A program made the position numbers and the translations under genes. Positions 35,769 to 45,581 of a DNA stretch of 64,000 bases are shown here, one piece after another. The notes beneath the pieces were generated by a model. That model saw nothing but the letters and a program-made list of their open reading frames with translations, was not told where the DNA came from and made no database searches. The stretch spans positions 682,001 to 746,000 of the forward strand of contig PAAG01000047.1 in the NCBI GenBank assembly GCA_002698785.1, written 5' to 3'. This stretch comes from Verrucomicrobiales bacterium. GTDB taxonomy: Bacteria > Verrucomicrobiota > Verrucomicrobiia > Verrucomicrobiales > DEV007. Position 1 is the first letter of the stretch, and the number at the start of each line of letters is the position of its first letter.

Positions 35769-37157
35769 TCACTTCTTTTTCTTCCTCTTCTTCGGTATCG
35801 ACTGAACCGTCTCAGCCCCCACTCGATCGAGATAAGCAAGAAGCCTGTTCTGCATATTCTTCACTTTCTGGGGATTCTCGCTGGCAATGTCACGCCCTTC
35901 CTCCCTTGGATTCTTAGAAACCACATACAGTTCGGTACTTTCGACATTCCCCTGTCCATCCCAGAAAAGCATCAGCTTGTGGTGCCCCATGCGTATCGCT
36001 GAAAACCGCTTCCCAGGCCGGTGGAAAAACAGCGCCTTATCAGGCCGATCAAGCTTCGCCTCCACATTCTCGAATAAGGGCTTCAAGCTCACCCCATCGA
36101 CCTCCTCAGGCAAAGGCTCCGCCCCACCCGCCAGCGCATGGAATGTCGGAAGCAGATCATACCCCGCCACGGGTGTCTCGCAGAACTGCCCTCCTTTGAT
36201 CCCCGGTCCGGCAATCATAAACGGAACTCGGATCCCTCCCTCGTACAAACTGTGCTTCGCACCCGTCAGCGGAACATTCGTCGGCAACCGTGACTCATCT
36301 CCCCCCGGCACCGTCCCCCGACCTCCGTTGTCCGCCATGAAAACAACGTAAGTGTTCTCCTTGATCCCAAGCTCGTCGATCGTATCCAGCAACCTTCCAA
36401 CACCATTGTCGAGTTCCTCCATCATAGCTGCCCAAGCCTCCGTGTATCCTCGGTCTGGTGTCCCTTTTTCCTTGTATTTTCTTAACATTTCCTCGGAGCA
36501 CACCACCGAAAGATGCTGAGCATAAAAACTGGTCTGCACATAAAACGGATGACCTGCGCCACTTTGTTCTTTCATGAAATCCACCGCACTCTCCGTCACC
36601 GATTTCGTTAACTTGGGATCTTCGTTGTCGATGTAATACGGCTCAGTATTGTTGTGATTCGCCCCCTTCTTATCTGGATTCAGCGTATTGGGCATGCCAC
36701 CCGTCGCATTGCCCGTTTCGCCATCGCTCTTGTCATAGCCACAATCCTCGGGAGTCGAGATCATCTGCTCGCCCCATTTTCCAAAATGCGCACAACGGTA
36801 ATCAGGATTGGCCTGCTTCAAAGCTTTCGGAATCGTCAAATGATCTGCCGGGACCCACGAACTCTTGAATTCACTTCCGCTTCTCGCCGCAGTCGTCCCG
36901 CACTGGATGGAACGCCTCGTCGGAGTGCACAGCGGTGCCGGCGCATACCCACTCGAAAAACGAATCCCACTCGCACCCAGCCGATTCATATTCGGAGTCT
37001 CGAGATAGGTCGACATCGCATTGATATCTCTATCGACCATCGAATCCGACAACTGACTCCACCCCTGATCGTCCGTGAGGATCAGGAGGAAATTCGGAGC
37101 ATCTTCCGAGTAAAGAGCAGACGTCAGGAGCAGACAGAGTAAAATACGAGAAGTCAT
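35769..37157 (-). CDS. Secreted type I sulfatase with a polybasic tail
   Basis: 462 residues from ATG 37157; an upstream in-frame ATG at 37175 is possible. Signal peptide MTSRILLCLLLTSALYS, metal site LTDDQGW, and formylglycine motif C77-T-P-T-R81. Other blocks: HFGKWGEQM, FMADNGGRGTVPGG and SLYEGGIRVPFM. The last residues are KKRKKKK, unusual for a secreted enzyme, which might anchor it to acidic polysaccharide or the cell surface (inference). It is the downstream member of a tandem sulfatase pair (124-base gap), on the strand opposite the envelope operon. Confidence 0.93.
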   Translation of the reverse strand: MTSRILLCLLLTSALYSEDAPNFLLILTDDQGWSQLSDSMVDRDINAMSTYLETPNMNRLGASGIRFSSGYAPAPLCTPTRRSIQCGTTAARSGSEFKSSWVPADHLTIPKALKQANPDYRCAHFGKWGEQMISTPEDCGYDKSDGETGNATGGMPNTLNPDKKGANHNNTEPYYIDNEDPKLTKSVTESAVDFMKEQSGAGHPFYVQTSFYAQHLSVVCSEEMLRKYKEKGTPDRGYTEAWAAMMEELDNGVGRLLDTIDELGIKENTYVVFMADNGGRGTVPGGDESRLPTNVPLTGAKHSLYEGGIRVPFMIAGPGIKGGQFCETPVAGYDLLPTFHALAGGAEPLPEEVDGVSLKPLFENVEAKLDRPDKALFFHRPGKRFSAIRMGHHKLMLFWDGQGNVESTELYVVSKNPREEGRDIASENPQKVKNMQNRLLAYLDRVGAETVQSIPKKRKKKK

Positions 37158-37281
37158 ATGTGAGAGCGAGTTCATCCACGCTCTTCAACAAGCCCGGAAA
37201 GGAGAAGTTTCATCTCAACGCAATCACGTGCCGAACTCTTTTCAACGTCGTCAGTCTAGATACGTACAGCACACAGCTTCA

Positions 37282-38784
37282 TTACTCCAACGAATCCAGA
37301 GCCCCCATACGAAACTCTTCTGAAACGGTACGCTCCGTTTTCATGAGCCCTTCGATTTTTTTCACCACTTCTGGATGATCCGCCGCCACATCCTTGGATT
37401 CAGAAGGATCGTTTTCGAGGTCAAACAGCTCGATTTTCAAAGGATCCTCTTTCTTCTTATCCAGCAAGCCCGTCCTTATTCCCTTCCACTGGTTCCCCAG
37501 CCAAACCGCCTGCTGCCCTTTGTAACCCTGAAATTCACGATAGAGAAAATTGCGCTGACCGTCGTCTTTGCCTAGCAACGTCGAAGCAATACTCTGGCCA
37601 TCGATATCCTCTGGCGCTTTTGCCTTGGCATCAATCAATTCAAGCATGGTCGGCATCCAGTCCTCAAAGCCAGTGACGTAATCCGTCACGCTTCCTGCCT
37701 CGACTTTACCCGGCCACTTTACGATCTGAGGAACTCGAATGCCCCCTTCATACAACTCCCCTTTCAGTCCACGCAAATCCCCCACGCTGTGGAAGAACTC
37801 GTAGTCGACTTCCTCTTTCAGGTGTGTGGTCCCGTTATCTGAGGAAAAAACCACAATCGTATTCTCAGAAAGCCCGAGCTCATCAACCAGGTCGAGCACT
37901 TTTCCAACGTAGCCATCAAGGCGTGAGATCATCGCAGCGTAGGCAGCACGCGGAGTAAAGTGCGGAGTGTATCCATACCCACCGTCACGGGTAAACGGCG
38001 GGTCGTTCCAGTCCATCGCGAGATACGGTTCCAACTGCTCATCGGGAACGTGAAGTGCCACATGTGGAATCAAACTCGGGTAATACAGAAAGAACGGCCT
38101 GTCTTTGTTGTTCTTGATGAAGGCGAGAGCCTCATCATTGATGTGATCTGAAGCGTAGTCTTGCCCTTTGAAAACATCGTAGCTCTTCGGATCGTTCGGA
38201 TCCGCTCCCTCCGGAAGACTCGCGTGTCCCGGAACCGGAGGGTCGTTTTTCAGCGGATACTCGGCCGCATCACTGCGCAGAAACGAAGGGTAGTAAGAGT
38301 GGGCATGTGACTGGCAATTGTAGCCAAAGAATCGCTCGAATCCCTGCGTATTCGGGTTTCCCTCTGACCAGATATTACCGAGCCCCCACTTCCCAAACGC
38401 GCCGCATACATAGCCTTCCTCTTTCAATAGCTCAGCGATGGTAATTTCCGTCGACGGAATCGGATGCTGCCCTTCCGGCTTCATCCCACGGTTGTTTCGC
38501 ACGATGGCATGCCCGGGATGCTTGCCCGTCATCAATACACAACGAGACGGAGCACATACCGCGTTTCCAGAATAGGCCCGAGTGAACCGCATCCCTTCAC
38601 CTGCCAGTTGATCGATTCGGGGCGTCTTGATTTTCTCTTGCCCGTAGCACCCTAGCTCCCGATACCCGAGATCATCGGCGAGAATGAAAATGATGTTTGG
38701 TTTCTCCGCCATCGCAGGCGAGGCAAGAAACACGCTCATCGTAATTAGAATCAGCAAGAACCGCATGAACGGATGAAAACGCAT
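37282..38784 (-). CDS. Secreted arylsulfatase-type sulfatase
   Basis: 500 residues. A signal peptide (MRFLLILITMSVFLASPAMA; starting at residue 7 is an option) is followed by the metal motif ILADDLGYRELGCYGQEKI. The formylglycine site is C77-A-P-S-R81, within VCAPSRCVLMTGKHPG. Further motifs are FGKWGLGN, FSSDNGTTH and LYEGGIRVPQIVKWPG. Sequence differs from the two other sulfatases in the window, so their substrates likely differ. It diverges from the large operon beginning at 38889. Confidence 0.95.
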   Translation of the reverse strand: MRFHPFMRFLLILITMSVFLASPAMAEKPNIIFILADDLGYRELGCYGQEKIKTPRIDQLAGEGMRFTRAYSGNAVCAPSRCVLMTGKHPGHAIVRNNRGMKPEGQHPIPSTEITIAELLKEEGYVCGAFGKWGLGNIWSEGNPNTQGFERFFGYNCQSHAHSYYPSFLRSDAAEYPLKNDPPVPGHASLPEGADPNDPKSYDVFKGQDYASDHINDEALAFIKNNKDRPFFLYYPSLIPHVALHVPDEQLEPYLAMDWNDPPFTRDGGYGYTPHFTPRAAYAAMISRLDGYVGKVLDLVDELGLSENTIVVFSSDNGTTHLKEEVDYEFFHSVGDLRGLKGELYEGGIRVPQIVKWPGKVEAGSVTDYVTGFEDWMPTMLELIDAKAKAPEDIDGQSIASTLLGKDDGQRNFLYREFQGYKGQQAVWLGNQWKGIRTGLLDKKKEDPLKIELFDLENDPSESKDVAADHPEVVKKIEGLMKTERTVSEEFRMGALDSLE

Positions 38785-38888
38785 TCAAGACCGAGGGTAA
38801 AGCCCCTTTCAAGGCGGGTTCGTGTCATAAATCCCAATTTGATGCTTGTATCACGACGAGGCACTCACCTAGGCTCGACCTCGCCAAC

Positions 38889-41681
38889 ATGATATTAGAG
38901 GGTAGGAAAACGAAAGTAACTAATCGAATAGCCTATTCAATGGCATTCGCGGTCACTTTCGTTACTTATGCGACGGCAGAAGACTACTCTGTTGCCTTTG
39001 ATAACCTGCGAAAAATAGGGCTTCCAGACACAAAGGGGTCAAACTATGCAATGCTCGTACCCGTCGAGCAACAATATGACAACTGGGGCAGAGATTCTTT
39101 CTCCCTTTTCCCTCAACTATACAATGTACAGTTCTCAGGAAACTCCTGGATACTGTCCGAAACTACAGATGAAAACACGTTTGTAGCTGTCGTCGGTGGA
39201 ACAAGGATCAGCCAATTCTCGAAAACGGCCGAAAAAAATGCTTCAATGGCCGCCACTTGGAAAAGCTCCGATCTCGACTCCGACGTGAAATTGCTTAAAG
39301 CAAAGTTCAAAGACAGTGAATTCAGAGATAGCCTCGAGTACGAGCCATCCATCGGAGGGGCGATCCTTGTATTTGCTGCGCACGTCGACAGAATGGGAGG
39401 CAAAAGCGATGCGGCCGATTTGGTGAAACAGTGCCTTGATGCGATGCCGACTCCGGAGATAGCCATCCAGTCAGCCATTGAACTAGTCGCGAACGGAAAA
39501 TACGAAATCGCACGTAAGGAAGCCTACCGCTCAGGAGATTGGAGTAATTTCGCAGCCGAATGCAGGGAACTGGCAGACACTCTCGGCACAGGGTGGACTG
39601 GCTCCCAAGCTGTTCTGATTCTTGCCGAGCGCGCAGATGAACAACCAGAAGTACCCCCTCCTCTAACCGCTCCCTCAGGAGTCAACCTGAGCGAAGCGGA
39701 CCATGCTCTGGCATCCAAATTCGCAAAGTTGCAAACCAGTAAATTCCTTGATCGATTCCGACACGTTGGGCCTTGGGTATTTGCGAAAAGAGCGGGGTTC
39801 GAACGGTATGGGCCACTCTCCAGCCCGAAAGAGCAAGATGTGCTCGACACTCTACTCGAACGAAAGAAAGAGGTAATCCCCGCGCTCCTTGCAATGCTTG
39901 ATGATAAGACTCTGCTTCCATTCGATCGCTCTTCTTCACAGGTGATATCCGATGAGTTGGATCAAACTCTTGAGGAATCCGGCAACGAAAATTCGTCCAT
40001 GTTCCCCCGTCCTTCCACAAGAGCTGACATAGCAGCAGCATTGCTCCTTCCGCTGGTACCTAACATTGACACCTACGAGACTGGAATGAACGAATTTCGC
40101 GATATTTCTCTTAGTTGGTGGAAAAGGGTCAAAGATATGTCGGAGATCGAGCTCGCCCGCGAATATCTCCGCACACCCGACAGGGAATCTTTCGGACCCG
40201 TAGCCGAATACCTGGCAACTCATGGGAATGAAGAGGATTTTGCAACAATTGAAGAACTTCTTGCTGCCAAACTTTTTTCTTCGACCTGGCCGAACTACTC
40301 CGAAGCAAGAGCTTACGTACAAGCGCGAGGCAACGATGCAAAACCATTTATCGATACGATTGAAGAGAAAGTCGAAAAGACAGCTGAGCAGCTCGCCTCT
40401 GCCGAGAACCCTGAATTGGAACAATTCAAGAAAAGGCACGAGGACAACCTGAAAATGTTGAGAAGCCTTATCTCAAATGAATCTCTCGAAGACATTCTCC
40501 TCCGCATAGCCTCAGGAGAAGAGGACATAAACAGCCAACGGCAAATCCTTGCATCAAAAGCCCAGACTACATCTCCTCAGGAATCGATTGAAGCTTTCGT
40601 ACGGGCGGCCGATGCCGCGACTGATCCAACGGCAAGATCTCAATTACTCGCATGGTCCGGGTATTTTATCCGAAATGACAATTCAGCAAAACTTGAGCTT
40701 ACACGAAAAGAGGAGTGGAAGAGGCTTCTTGCTGACGATCGCAATCCTCAGGGTAACACCCCAATCTCTGCCACAGCTGCTTGGATAGTAGAATCCCTTT
40801 ATGATGCTGAATCAGTCGCCGAACTCACTCAATTTCGCAGGATGACGGGAAGAGCAGGTTCAGATTTGATCCTGTCTCGGGCAAAAGCGCGAGTTGAAGG
40901 AGGCGATATCCCTCCCTTCCCGAAAGCATCCGATGTATCTGAAGAACGCGCTTCGGAAATTCGCGCCGAAATTCTCTCACTTTCAGAAAATCGCGGCGAG
41001 CTACGGGCAAAGCTATCAGATCTATCGCTGGCCGAAAGGTTCCTGGTGATCGGAGAGCCTCCTAGCCAACAACCCACTGGCATTGGTGCTTCCCAGGGCG
41101 AAGGAGTTAAAGAAAAGCCGAAGGACGAAGTAGCATTGGCTATCGAATCTGTTCAATTCGAGATCTCGGAGGTAAAAGTCGAAGGACAATGGCAAGGCGA
41201 ACTTCCTACGATAGGAGAAACGTTCACCACAGACATATTCGACTCGCTGCTGAATGATGGATTGGATTCCGTCTCCGAAGACGGCACGTTCTCGCTGCGT
41301 ATCGAACAAGAGTCTCCGTTCGGCCCAGTGCAGATTTTAATTGGCACACCCAGCCGAGATGAGTTGCTCGCAGAAGAAGCTGTCGCAGCTAGTTTCAGCG
41401 GGTTTTCTCAAATGATCTCGGAACCGATCCCTATCGTGGCCGCCAGTTTCGGTAATCAACGCTTTCAAGCTTTCTGGTTTCCAGAAGAGGAAGAAAAAAA
41501 AGAGAGCCCCCAGCCCAGGCCCGCATCTTCCGGATACGACTTCCGTTCCTACATGAAAGACTCTGGAGAGGAGGCACGTAAAGGCTTGCCTGCATGGTTG
41601 TCAGCTCCTGCTGCCTATGCCCGGCCTCTCGATATCCGAATGATCGGATTTACACAAGAACCTCCGAAAGAAGACGAATAA
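38889..41681 (+). CDS. Large exported protein of unknown function heading the MoxR operon
   Basis: 930 residues; a probable signal peptide (YSMAFAVTFVTYATA-EDY) indicates export. An N-terminal block (residues 35-130) is mixed alpha/beta. The middle (about 160-640) is helical and looks repeat-like, TPR- or HEAT-like (FAAHVDRMGGKSDAADLV, EIAIQSAIELVANGKYEIAR, IEELLAAKLFSSTWPNYSEA). A long helix pair (about 520-560) follows. The C-terminal 230 residues hold an EGEGVKEKPKDEV-type linker and a compact domain before the PEEEEKKESPQP stretch. I recognise no named family. The MoxR gene starts 14 bases later, so it belongs to the operon. Confidence 0.75.
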   Translation: MILEGRKTKVTNRIAYSMAFAVTFVTYATAEDYSVAFDNLRKIGLPDTKGSNYAMLVPVEQQYDNWGRDSFSLFPQLYNVQFSGNSWILSETTDENTFVAVVGGTRISQFSKTAEKNASMAATWKSSDLDSDVKLLKAKFKDSEFRDSLEYEPSIGGAILVFAAHVDRMGGKSDAADLVKQCLDAMPTPEIAIQSAIELVANGKYEIARKEAYRSGDWSNFAAECRELADTLGTGWTGSQAVLILAERADEQPEVPPPLTAPSGVNLSEADHALASKFAKLQTSKFLDRFRHVGPWVFAKRAGFERYGPLSSPKEQDVLDTLLERKKEVIPALLAMLDDKTLLPFDRSSSQVISDELDQTLEESGNENSSMFPRPSTRADIAAALLLPLVPNIDTYETGMNEFRDISLSWWKRVKDMSEIELAREYLRTPDRESFGPVAEYLATHGNEEDFATIEELLAAKLFSSTWPNYSEARAYVQARGNDAKPFIDTIEEKVEKTAEQLASAENPELEQFKKRHEDNLKMLRSLISNESLEDILLRIASGEEDINSQRQILASKAQTTSPQESIEAFVRAADAATDPTARSQLLAWSGYFIRNDNSAKLELTRKEEWKRLLADDRNPQGNTPISATAAWIVESLYDAESVAELTQFRRMTGRAGSDLILSRAKARVEGGDIPPFPKASDVSEERASEIRAEILSLSENRGELRAKLSDLSLAERFLVIGEPPSQQPTGIGASQGEGVKEKPKDEVALAIESVQFEISEVKVEGQWQGELPTIGETFTTDIFDSLLNDGLDSVSEDGTFSLRIEQESPFGPVQILIGTPSRDELLAEEAVAASFSGFSQMISEPIPIVAASFGNQRFQAFWFPEEEEKKESPQPRPASSGYDFRSYMKDSGEEARKGLPAWLSAPAAYARPLDIRMIGFTQEPPKEDE

Positions 41682-41695
41682 ATCCTCCACAATTT

Positions 41696-42685
41696 ATGAG
41701 CACCAAAACGAGCGAAGCGGTCTGGAAGGAAGTCCGGGACAAGGTCGAAGAATTAAAATCAGAGACAGCAAGAGTGATTGTCGGTCAGGATGAAATTGTA
41801 GAACAAATGTTGGTATCTCTGTTGTGCCGAGGTCACTGTCTTGTGATCGGCGTGCCAGGACTGGCAAAGACCCTTTTAGTAAGCACGTTAGGAAAAATAC
41901 TGGGGCTGAAATTCAATCGCATCCAGTTCACTCCTGACCTCATGCCCACCGACATTGTCGGAAGCGAAATCCTTCAGGACACCGAAGCAGGAAAGAGAGA
42001 ATTCGAATACATCGAGGGCCCGATCTTCGCCAATCTCATTCTCGCCGACGAGATCAACCGCACGCCACCAAAGACCCAGGCAGCCCTGCTCGAAGCCATG
42101 CAGGAAAAACAGGTTACCGTTGCAGGAAAGAGCCGACGGCTCGAAGAGCCGTTCATAGTCTATGCTACGCAAAACCCTATCGAACACGAAGGTACGTATC
42201 CACTGCCCGAAGCACAACTCGACCGATTCTTTTTCAACCTCCTAATCGATTATCCCTCAATCGAAGAAGAGGAACAGATAGTACGTCTAACAACGGCAAG
42301 AGACTCCCCGACTGCAAAATCAGTTCTCACGCCAGAAGAAGTCATCCAACTTCAGGATGCCACCATTGACGTACCAGTGCCGGACCATGTTCTGAAATAC
42401 ATTCTTAAACTAACCCATTCCTCACGACCGGGTTCCGAGTTTGCCAGCGATTACGTAAACGAATACGTTGCCTACGGCGCAGGCCCTCGGGCTTCACAAA
42501 ACCTGACCAAAGCAGCCCGCGCGCTCGCCCTACTACGAGGCAACCCGACCGCTTCCGTCGAAGAGGTCAAAGACCTCGCCCGCCCCGTCCTTCGTCATCG
42601 TGTGATACCGAATTATAATGCCACTGGAGAAGGAATCTCGGTTGAAGACATCATCGAAACACTCCTGGAGCAAGTCGAAGCCTAA
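41696..42685 (+). CDS. MoxR-family AAA+ ATPase
   Basis: 329 residues from ATG 41696; the longer frame overlaps the previous gene. Walker A is G52-V-P-G-L-A-K-T59, Walker B is LILADEINRTPP with the MoxR-specific insertion, and sensor 1 is YATQNPIEHEGTYPLPEAQL with DRFFFNL. The lid domain ends ISVEDIIETLLEQV. MoxR proteins are cytoplasmic chaperone ATPases that work with VWA-domain partners to activate or assemble envelope proteins. DUF58 follows after 5 bases. This order is the textbook MoxR-DUF58-BatA arrangement. Confidence 0.95.
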   Translation: MSTKTSEAVWKEVRDKVEELKSETARVIVGQDEIVEQMLVSLLCRGHCLVIGVPGLAKTLLVSTLGKILGLKFNRIQFTPDLMPTDIVGSEILQDTEAGKREFEYIEGPIFANLILADEINRTPPKTQAALLEAMQEKQVTVAGKSRRLEEPFIVYATQNPIEHEGTYPLPEAQLDRFFFNLLIDYPSIEEEEQIVRLTTARDSPTAKSVLTPEEVIQLQDATIDVPVPDHVLKYILKLTHSSRPGSEFASDYVNEYVAYGAGPRASQNLTKAARALALLRGNPTASVEEVKDLARPVLRHRVIPNYNATGEGISVEDIIETLLEQVEA

Positions 42686-42690
42686 GTCAT

Positions 42691-43566
42691 ATGGCCGGCC
42701 ATCGTTACCTTCTCCCCGAAGACATCCGCAAACTTCAGACATTTGAGTTTGCAGCACGTGCCGTTGTCGAAGGATATTTGTCAGGACGCCACCGTTCGCG
42801 GTCAAGAGGCTCTTCGATAGAGTTTCACGAATACCGTGAATATACGCCAGGAGACGACTTAAAACTGGTGGACTGGCGTGTCTTCGCACGATCCGATCGG
42901 CACTTTCTCCGGACCTTCGAACAAGAAACAAACCTGGAATGCCACATTTTCCTGGATAGCAGTGCGTCGATGGGGTTCAGCGGTTCGTCACCAATTTCCA
43001 AACTGGAGTATGGCTCCTTTTTCGCCGCAGCGCTGAGCTATCTTGTCATTCGCTACGGAGACCGAGTTTCTCTGCAATTATTCGACGATAAGATAAGGGA
43101 ATTCTTCCCTCCTGGCAGCACCGGTTCTCACCTCAACTTGCTCTTGAACACCCTCGAACGAAACGAGCCAGGAAACGAAACCTCGCTGGCCGAGGCCCTG
43201 CTCCGATCGAAACCACTCCTGAAGAGAAAAGGTATCTTGGTCATCATTTCCGATTTCTTTGACAATCCAGCATCCATTTTCCAGGCATTAAATCCCTACC
43301 TCCACCAGGGCTTCCGAATTCACTTGTTCCACCTTTTGACTCCAGGGGAGCTTGATCTGGAACAACGCGGCCTAACAAGCTACGTAGACCTCGAGGACGG
43401 GTCACGGCTCATTGCCCATCCTTCCGCTCTGCGCCAACGCTACAAGGAGGCTATCGAAGATCATATCTCTTCCTTACGGCAACTCTCCCAGAGAAGATCG
43501 GTTGATTACTCACTTCACCGGACCGACTCCCACTTTTTCCAACTGTTCGACAAGCTCGTGAATTGA
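42691..43566 (+). CDS. DUF58 protein with VWA-type metal site
   Basis: 291 residues. The DUF58 signature lies at residues 30-80 (GRHRSRSRGSSIEFHEYREY, TPGDDLKLVDWRVFARSDR). A VWA-like fold follows with the MIDAS motif D89-S-S-A-S93, and the rest of the fold continues to EAIEDHISSLRQL. Soluble, with no transmembrane segment. DUF58 proteins are the usual link between MoxR and BatA-type partners. Overlaps neither neighbour (5 and 10 bases apart). Confidence 0.93.
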   Translation: MAGHRYLLPEDIRKLQTFEFAARAVVEGYLSGRHRSRSRGSSIEFHEYREYTPGDDLKLVDWRVFARSDRHFLRTFEQETNLECHIFLDSSASMGFSGSSPISKLEYGSFFAAALSYLVIRYGDRVSLQLFDDKIREFFPPGSTGSHLNLLLNTLERNEPGNETSLAEALLRSKPLLKRKGILVIISDFFDNPASIFQALNPYLHQGFRIHLFHLLTPGELDLEQRGLTSYVDLEDGSRLIAHPSALRQRYKEAIEDHISSLRQLSQRRSVDYSLHRTDSHFFQLFDKLVN

Positions 43567-43576
43567 GCCTTCCGAA

Positions 43577-45565
43577 ATGTCTCTCACTTTCCTGAATTCG
43601 AACCTTCTCTGGCTGCTGGCCCTCGCTGCGGTTCCGGTTTTGCTACACCTCTTTGCACGTACTAAGCCTCCCACCTACCAGTTCAGTTCTGTCGAGTTTC
43701 TTCGGAGAATCGTAAAGAAAACCATGCGGTTCAAGAAGCCACAGGACATCCTACTCCTGATACTCCGCACTATCGCGGTGCTCGCCCTGATTGGCATGTT
43801 TCTGCGCCCGCTTTTATTCACCCAGGAAAAGCTCTCGGGACTGTTTCAGCAGAAGAACCTTGTAGCTATTGTCGATGCCTCCGCCTCCATGGCATATGTT
43901 GAAGGTGCCCAGACTCGTTTCGCCACGGCATGCGCAGAGACCAGCGAACTCCTTTCAGGACTATCATCACGCGACCGGGCCAACGTCATCTGGTTGAAAG
44001 CAGAACCCGAATCCGTTTTCCCGGATGAGCTTGGTGAAAACCTCAGCTACCTTAAGGACCAACTCCGACGCGCATCGGTGACTTCCGAACGTGGAGCTAT
44101 AGACAAGGCATTCTCCCTGGCGGCGAATTTACTCGCTGAATCAGAAGGAACCCGCGAGATCTGCGTTATTTCCGATTTTCAGCGCAGCGCATGGGAAGAA
44201 TACAAACCATCTCTTCCTGAAGGTGTCGATCTCATTCACGTCAAGATAGGGCGAACCGAAGCGCCAAACCATTCAGTCAGCAGTCTTTCCTTCGAACCTA
44301 GTCATCCTGTGGTGGGTGAGAATCTCTCGCTGTTTGCCGAAATAACCAATTTCTCCACCCTTGACACTGAGACAACTGTATTCAGCGAAGTCGGAGAAAG
44401 TCGAAAGTCCAACAACCTATCCCTAGCCGCTGGAGAAACAGCAAACGTTACTTTTCATCATCGCCTCACGAACCCCGGTCCTGCGACAATCCGCATATCA
44501 ATCGCAGAAGATGCTTTCCCCGGAGATGACACCCGTATGCAATCTGTGGAAGTACGGCCGTTCTTGCGAATTGGAATTCTTGCAGGGGACGACAAAGCAA
44601 CCGCCAGACTCTGGACGAGAGCAACTCAATCACTGGGATGGGCAGTCCCCGAATGGATCACAATTGAGGACCTTGAAGAATCTGCAGACAGATTCGATGC
44701 TGTATTTCTGGCAGGAGTGCCGATCGAGAATCCCACATCTATCCCGACTAGCACCAAGGTCGTAGTTCAGCCGCCCATTGGCGAACAATCCCGATTACTT
44801 CCGGACCAATCGGAAACTGAGACGATCGTGGTTTCAAAAGAAACATCGAAAGGAAAACCCTATCAGTTACAGATCTCGGATTCCGAGGCGTCTCTTTTCG
44901 ATGTGTTCCGAAGCGGCGAACATGGTTCGATAGACGGCCTCGGAGGAAGAGAGCGAATAGTGCTCTCCAATCCGCCCGGGAAATCCACCCTTCTTTCATT
45001 CACTGACGGAAAACCGGCGTTCGTTCAACTGGCACCAAATCGCTACCTATCATTCCTACCTCTTGAGGAGGCGAGTGGCAATCTCGCAGGAAGAGTCGAG
45101 TTCGTTCCTTTTATTGCTGAACTCCTTTTGTCCGATCGTAGCACTGGAAACACCTCAGAGATCGAGATAGACCACGAACCAGGCGAGGCCGCATTCTGGA
45201 GCCCTCAAACCCCGATCGGTTCTGAGAATCTAAAACTCACCAAAGGAAAGCTTGAGATTCCGTTTCAACCGAGCGAGGCCGGCAGCTTCCGAACAGACGA
45301 ACTTTCCGAGCCGGGAATCTATGAGTGGAGCTTGAATGATCGAGCTGTGGGATATTCTATAGTGAACTTTCCCGTGTCAGAATCGAACCTCGCCGCGCTG
45401 TCCCCAGAAGAAGCGCAAGAGTCCTCCTCCGTGCTCGTCAGCGGAGGGAGGGAACTACGCTACCTGAGAGATGGCATAAAGATGTGGCCCTGGTTACTGG
45501 GAATCGCCCTCTCGGCCGTACTACTAGAAACCGGCGTCACCCTTTGGGCGGCGAAAAGTCCATAA
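43577..45565 (+). CDS. BatA-like VWA membrane protein
   Basis: 662 residues. The BatA/aerotolerance N-terminal domain covers two membrane helices (NSNLLWLLALAAVPVLLHLF and ILLLILRTIAVLALIGMFLR) with FARTKPPTYQFSSVEFLRR between. A VWA domain follows with MIDAS D100-A-S-A-S104. A long periplasmic part with immunoglobulin-like stretches (HPVVGENLSLFAEITNFS, GPATIRISIAED) and a C-terminal membrane helix (MWPWLLGIALSAVLLETG) complete it. The role is probably as an adaptor between the MoxR ATPase and periplasmic clients. Stop and next start are 16 bases apart. Confidence 0.93.
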   Translation: MSLTFLNSNLLWLLALAAVPVLLHLFARTKPPTYQFSSVEFLRRIVKKTMRFKKPQDILLLILRTIAVLALIGMFLRPLLFTQEKLSGLFQQKNLVAIVDASASMAYVEGAQTRFATACAETSELLSGLSSRDRANVIWLKAEPESVFPDELGENLSYLKDQLRRASVTSERGAIDKAFSLAANLLAESEGTREICVISDFQRSAWEEYKPSLPEGVDLIHVKIGRTEAPNHSVSSLSFEPSHPVVGENLSLFAEITNFSTLDTETTVFSEVGESRKSNNLSLAAGETANVTFHHRLTNPGPATIRISIAEDAFPGDDTRMQSVEVRPFLRIGILAGDDKATARLWTRATQSLGWAVPEWITIEDLEESADRFDAVFLAGVPIENPTSIPTSTKVVVQPPIGEQSRLLPDQSETETIVVSKETSKGKPYQLQISDSEASLFDVFRSGEHGSIDGLGGRERIVLSNPPGKSTLLSFTDGKPAFVQLAPNRYLSFLPLEEASGNLAGRVEFVPFIAELLLSDRSTGNTSEIEIDHEPGEAAFWSPQTPIGSENLKLTKGKLEIPFQPSEAGSFRTDELSEPGIYEWSLNDRAVGYSIVNFPVSESNLAALSPEEAQESSSVLVSGGRELRYLRDGIKMWPWLLGIALSAVLLETGVTLWAAKSP

Positions 45566-45581
45566 AATAGCCTTCACCGAA

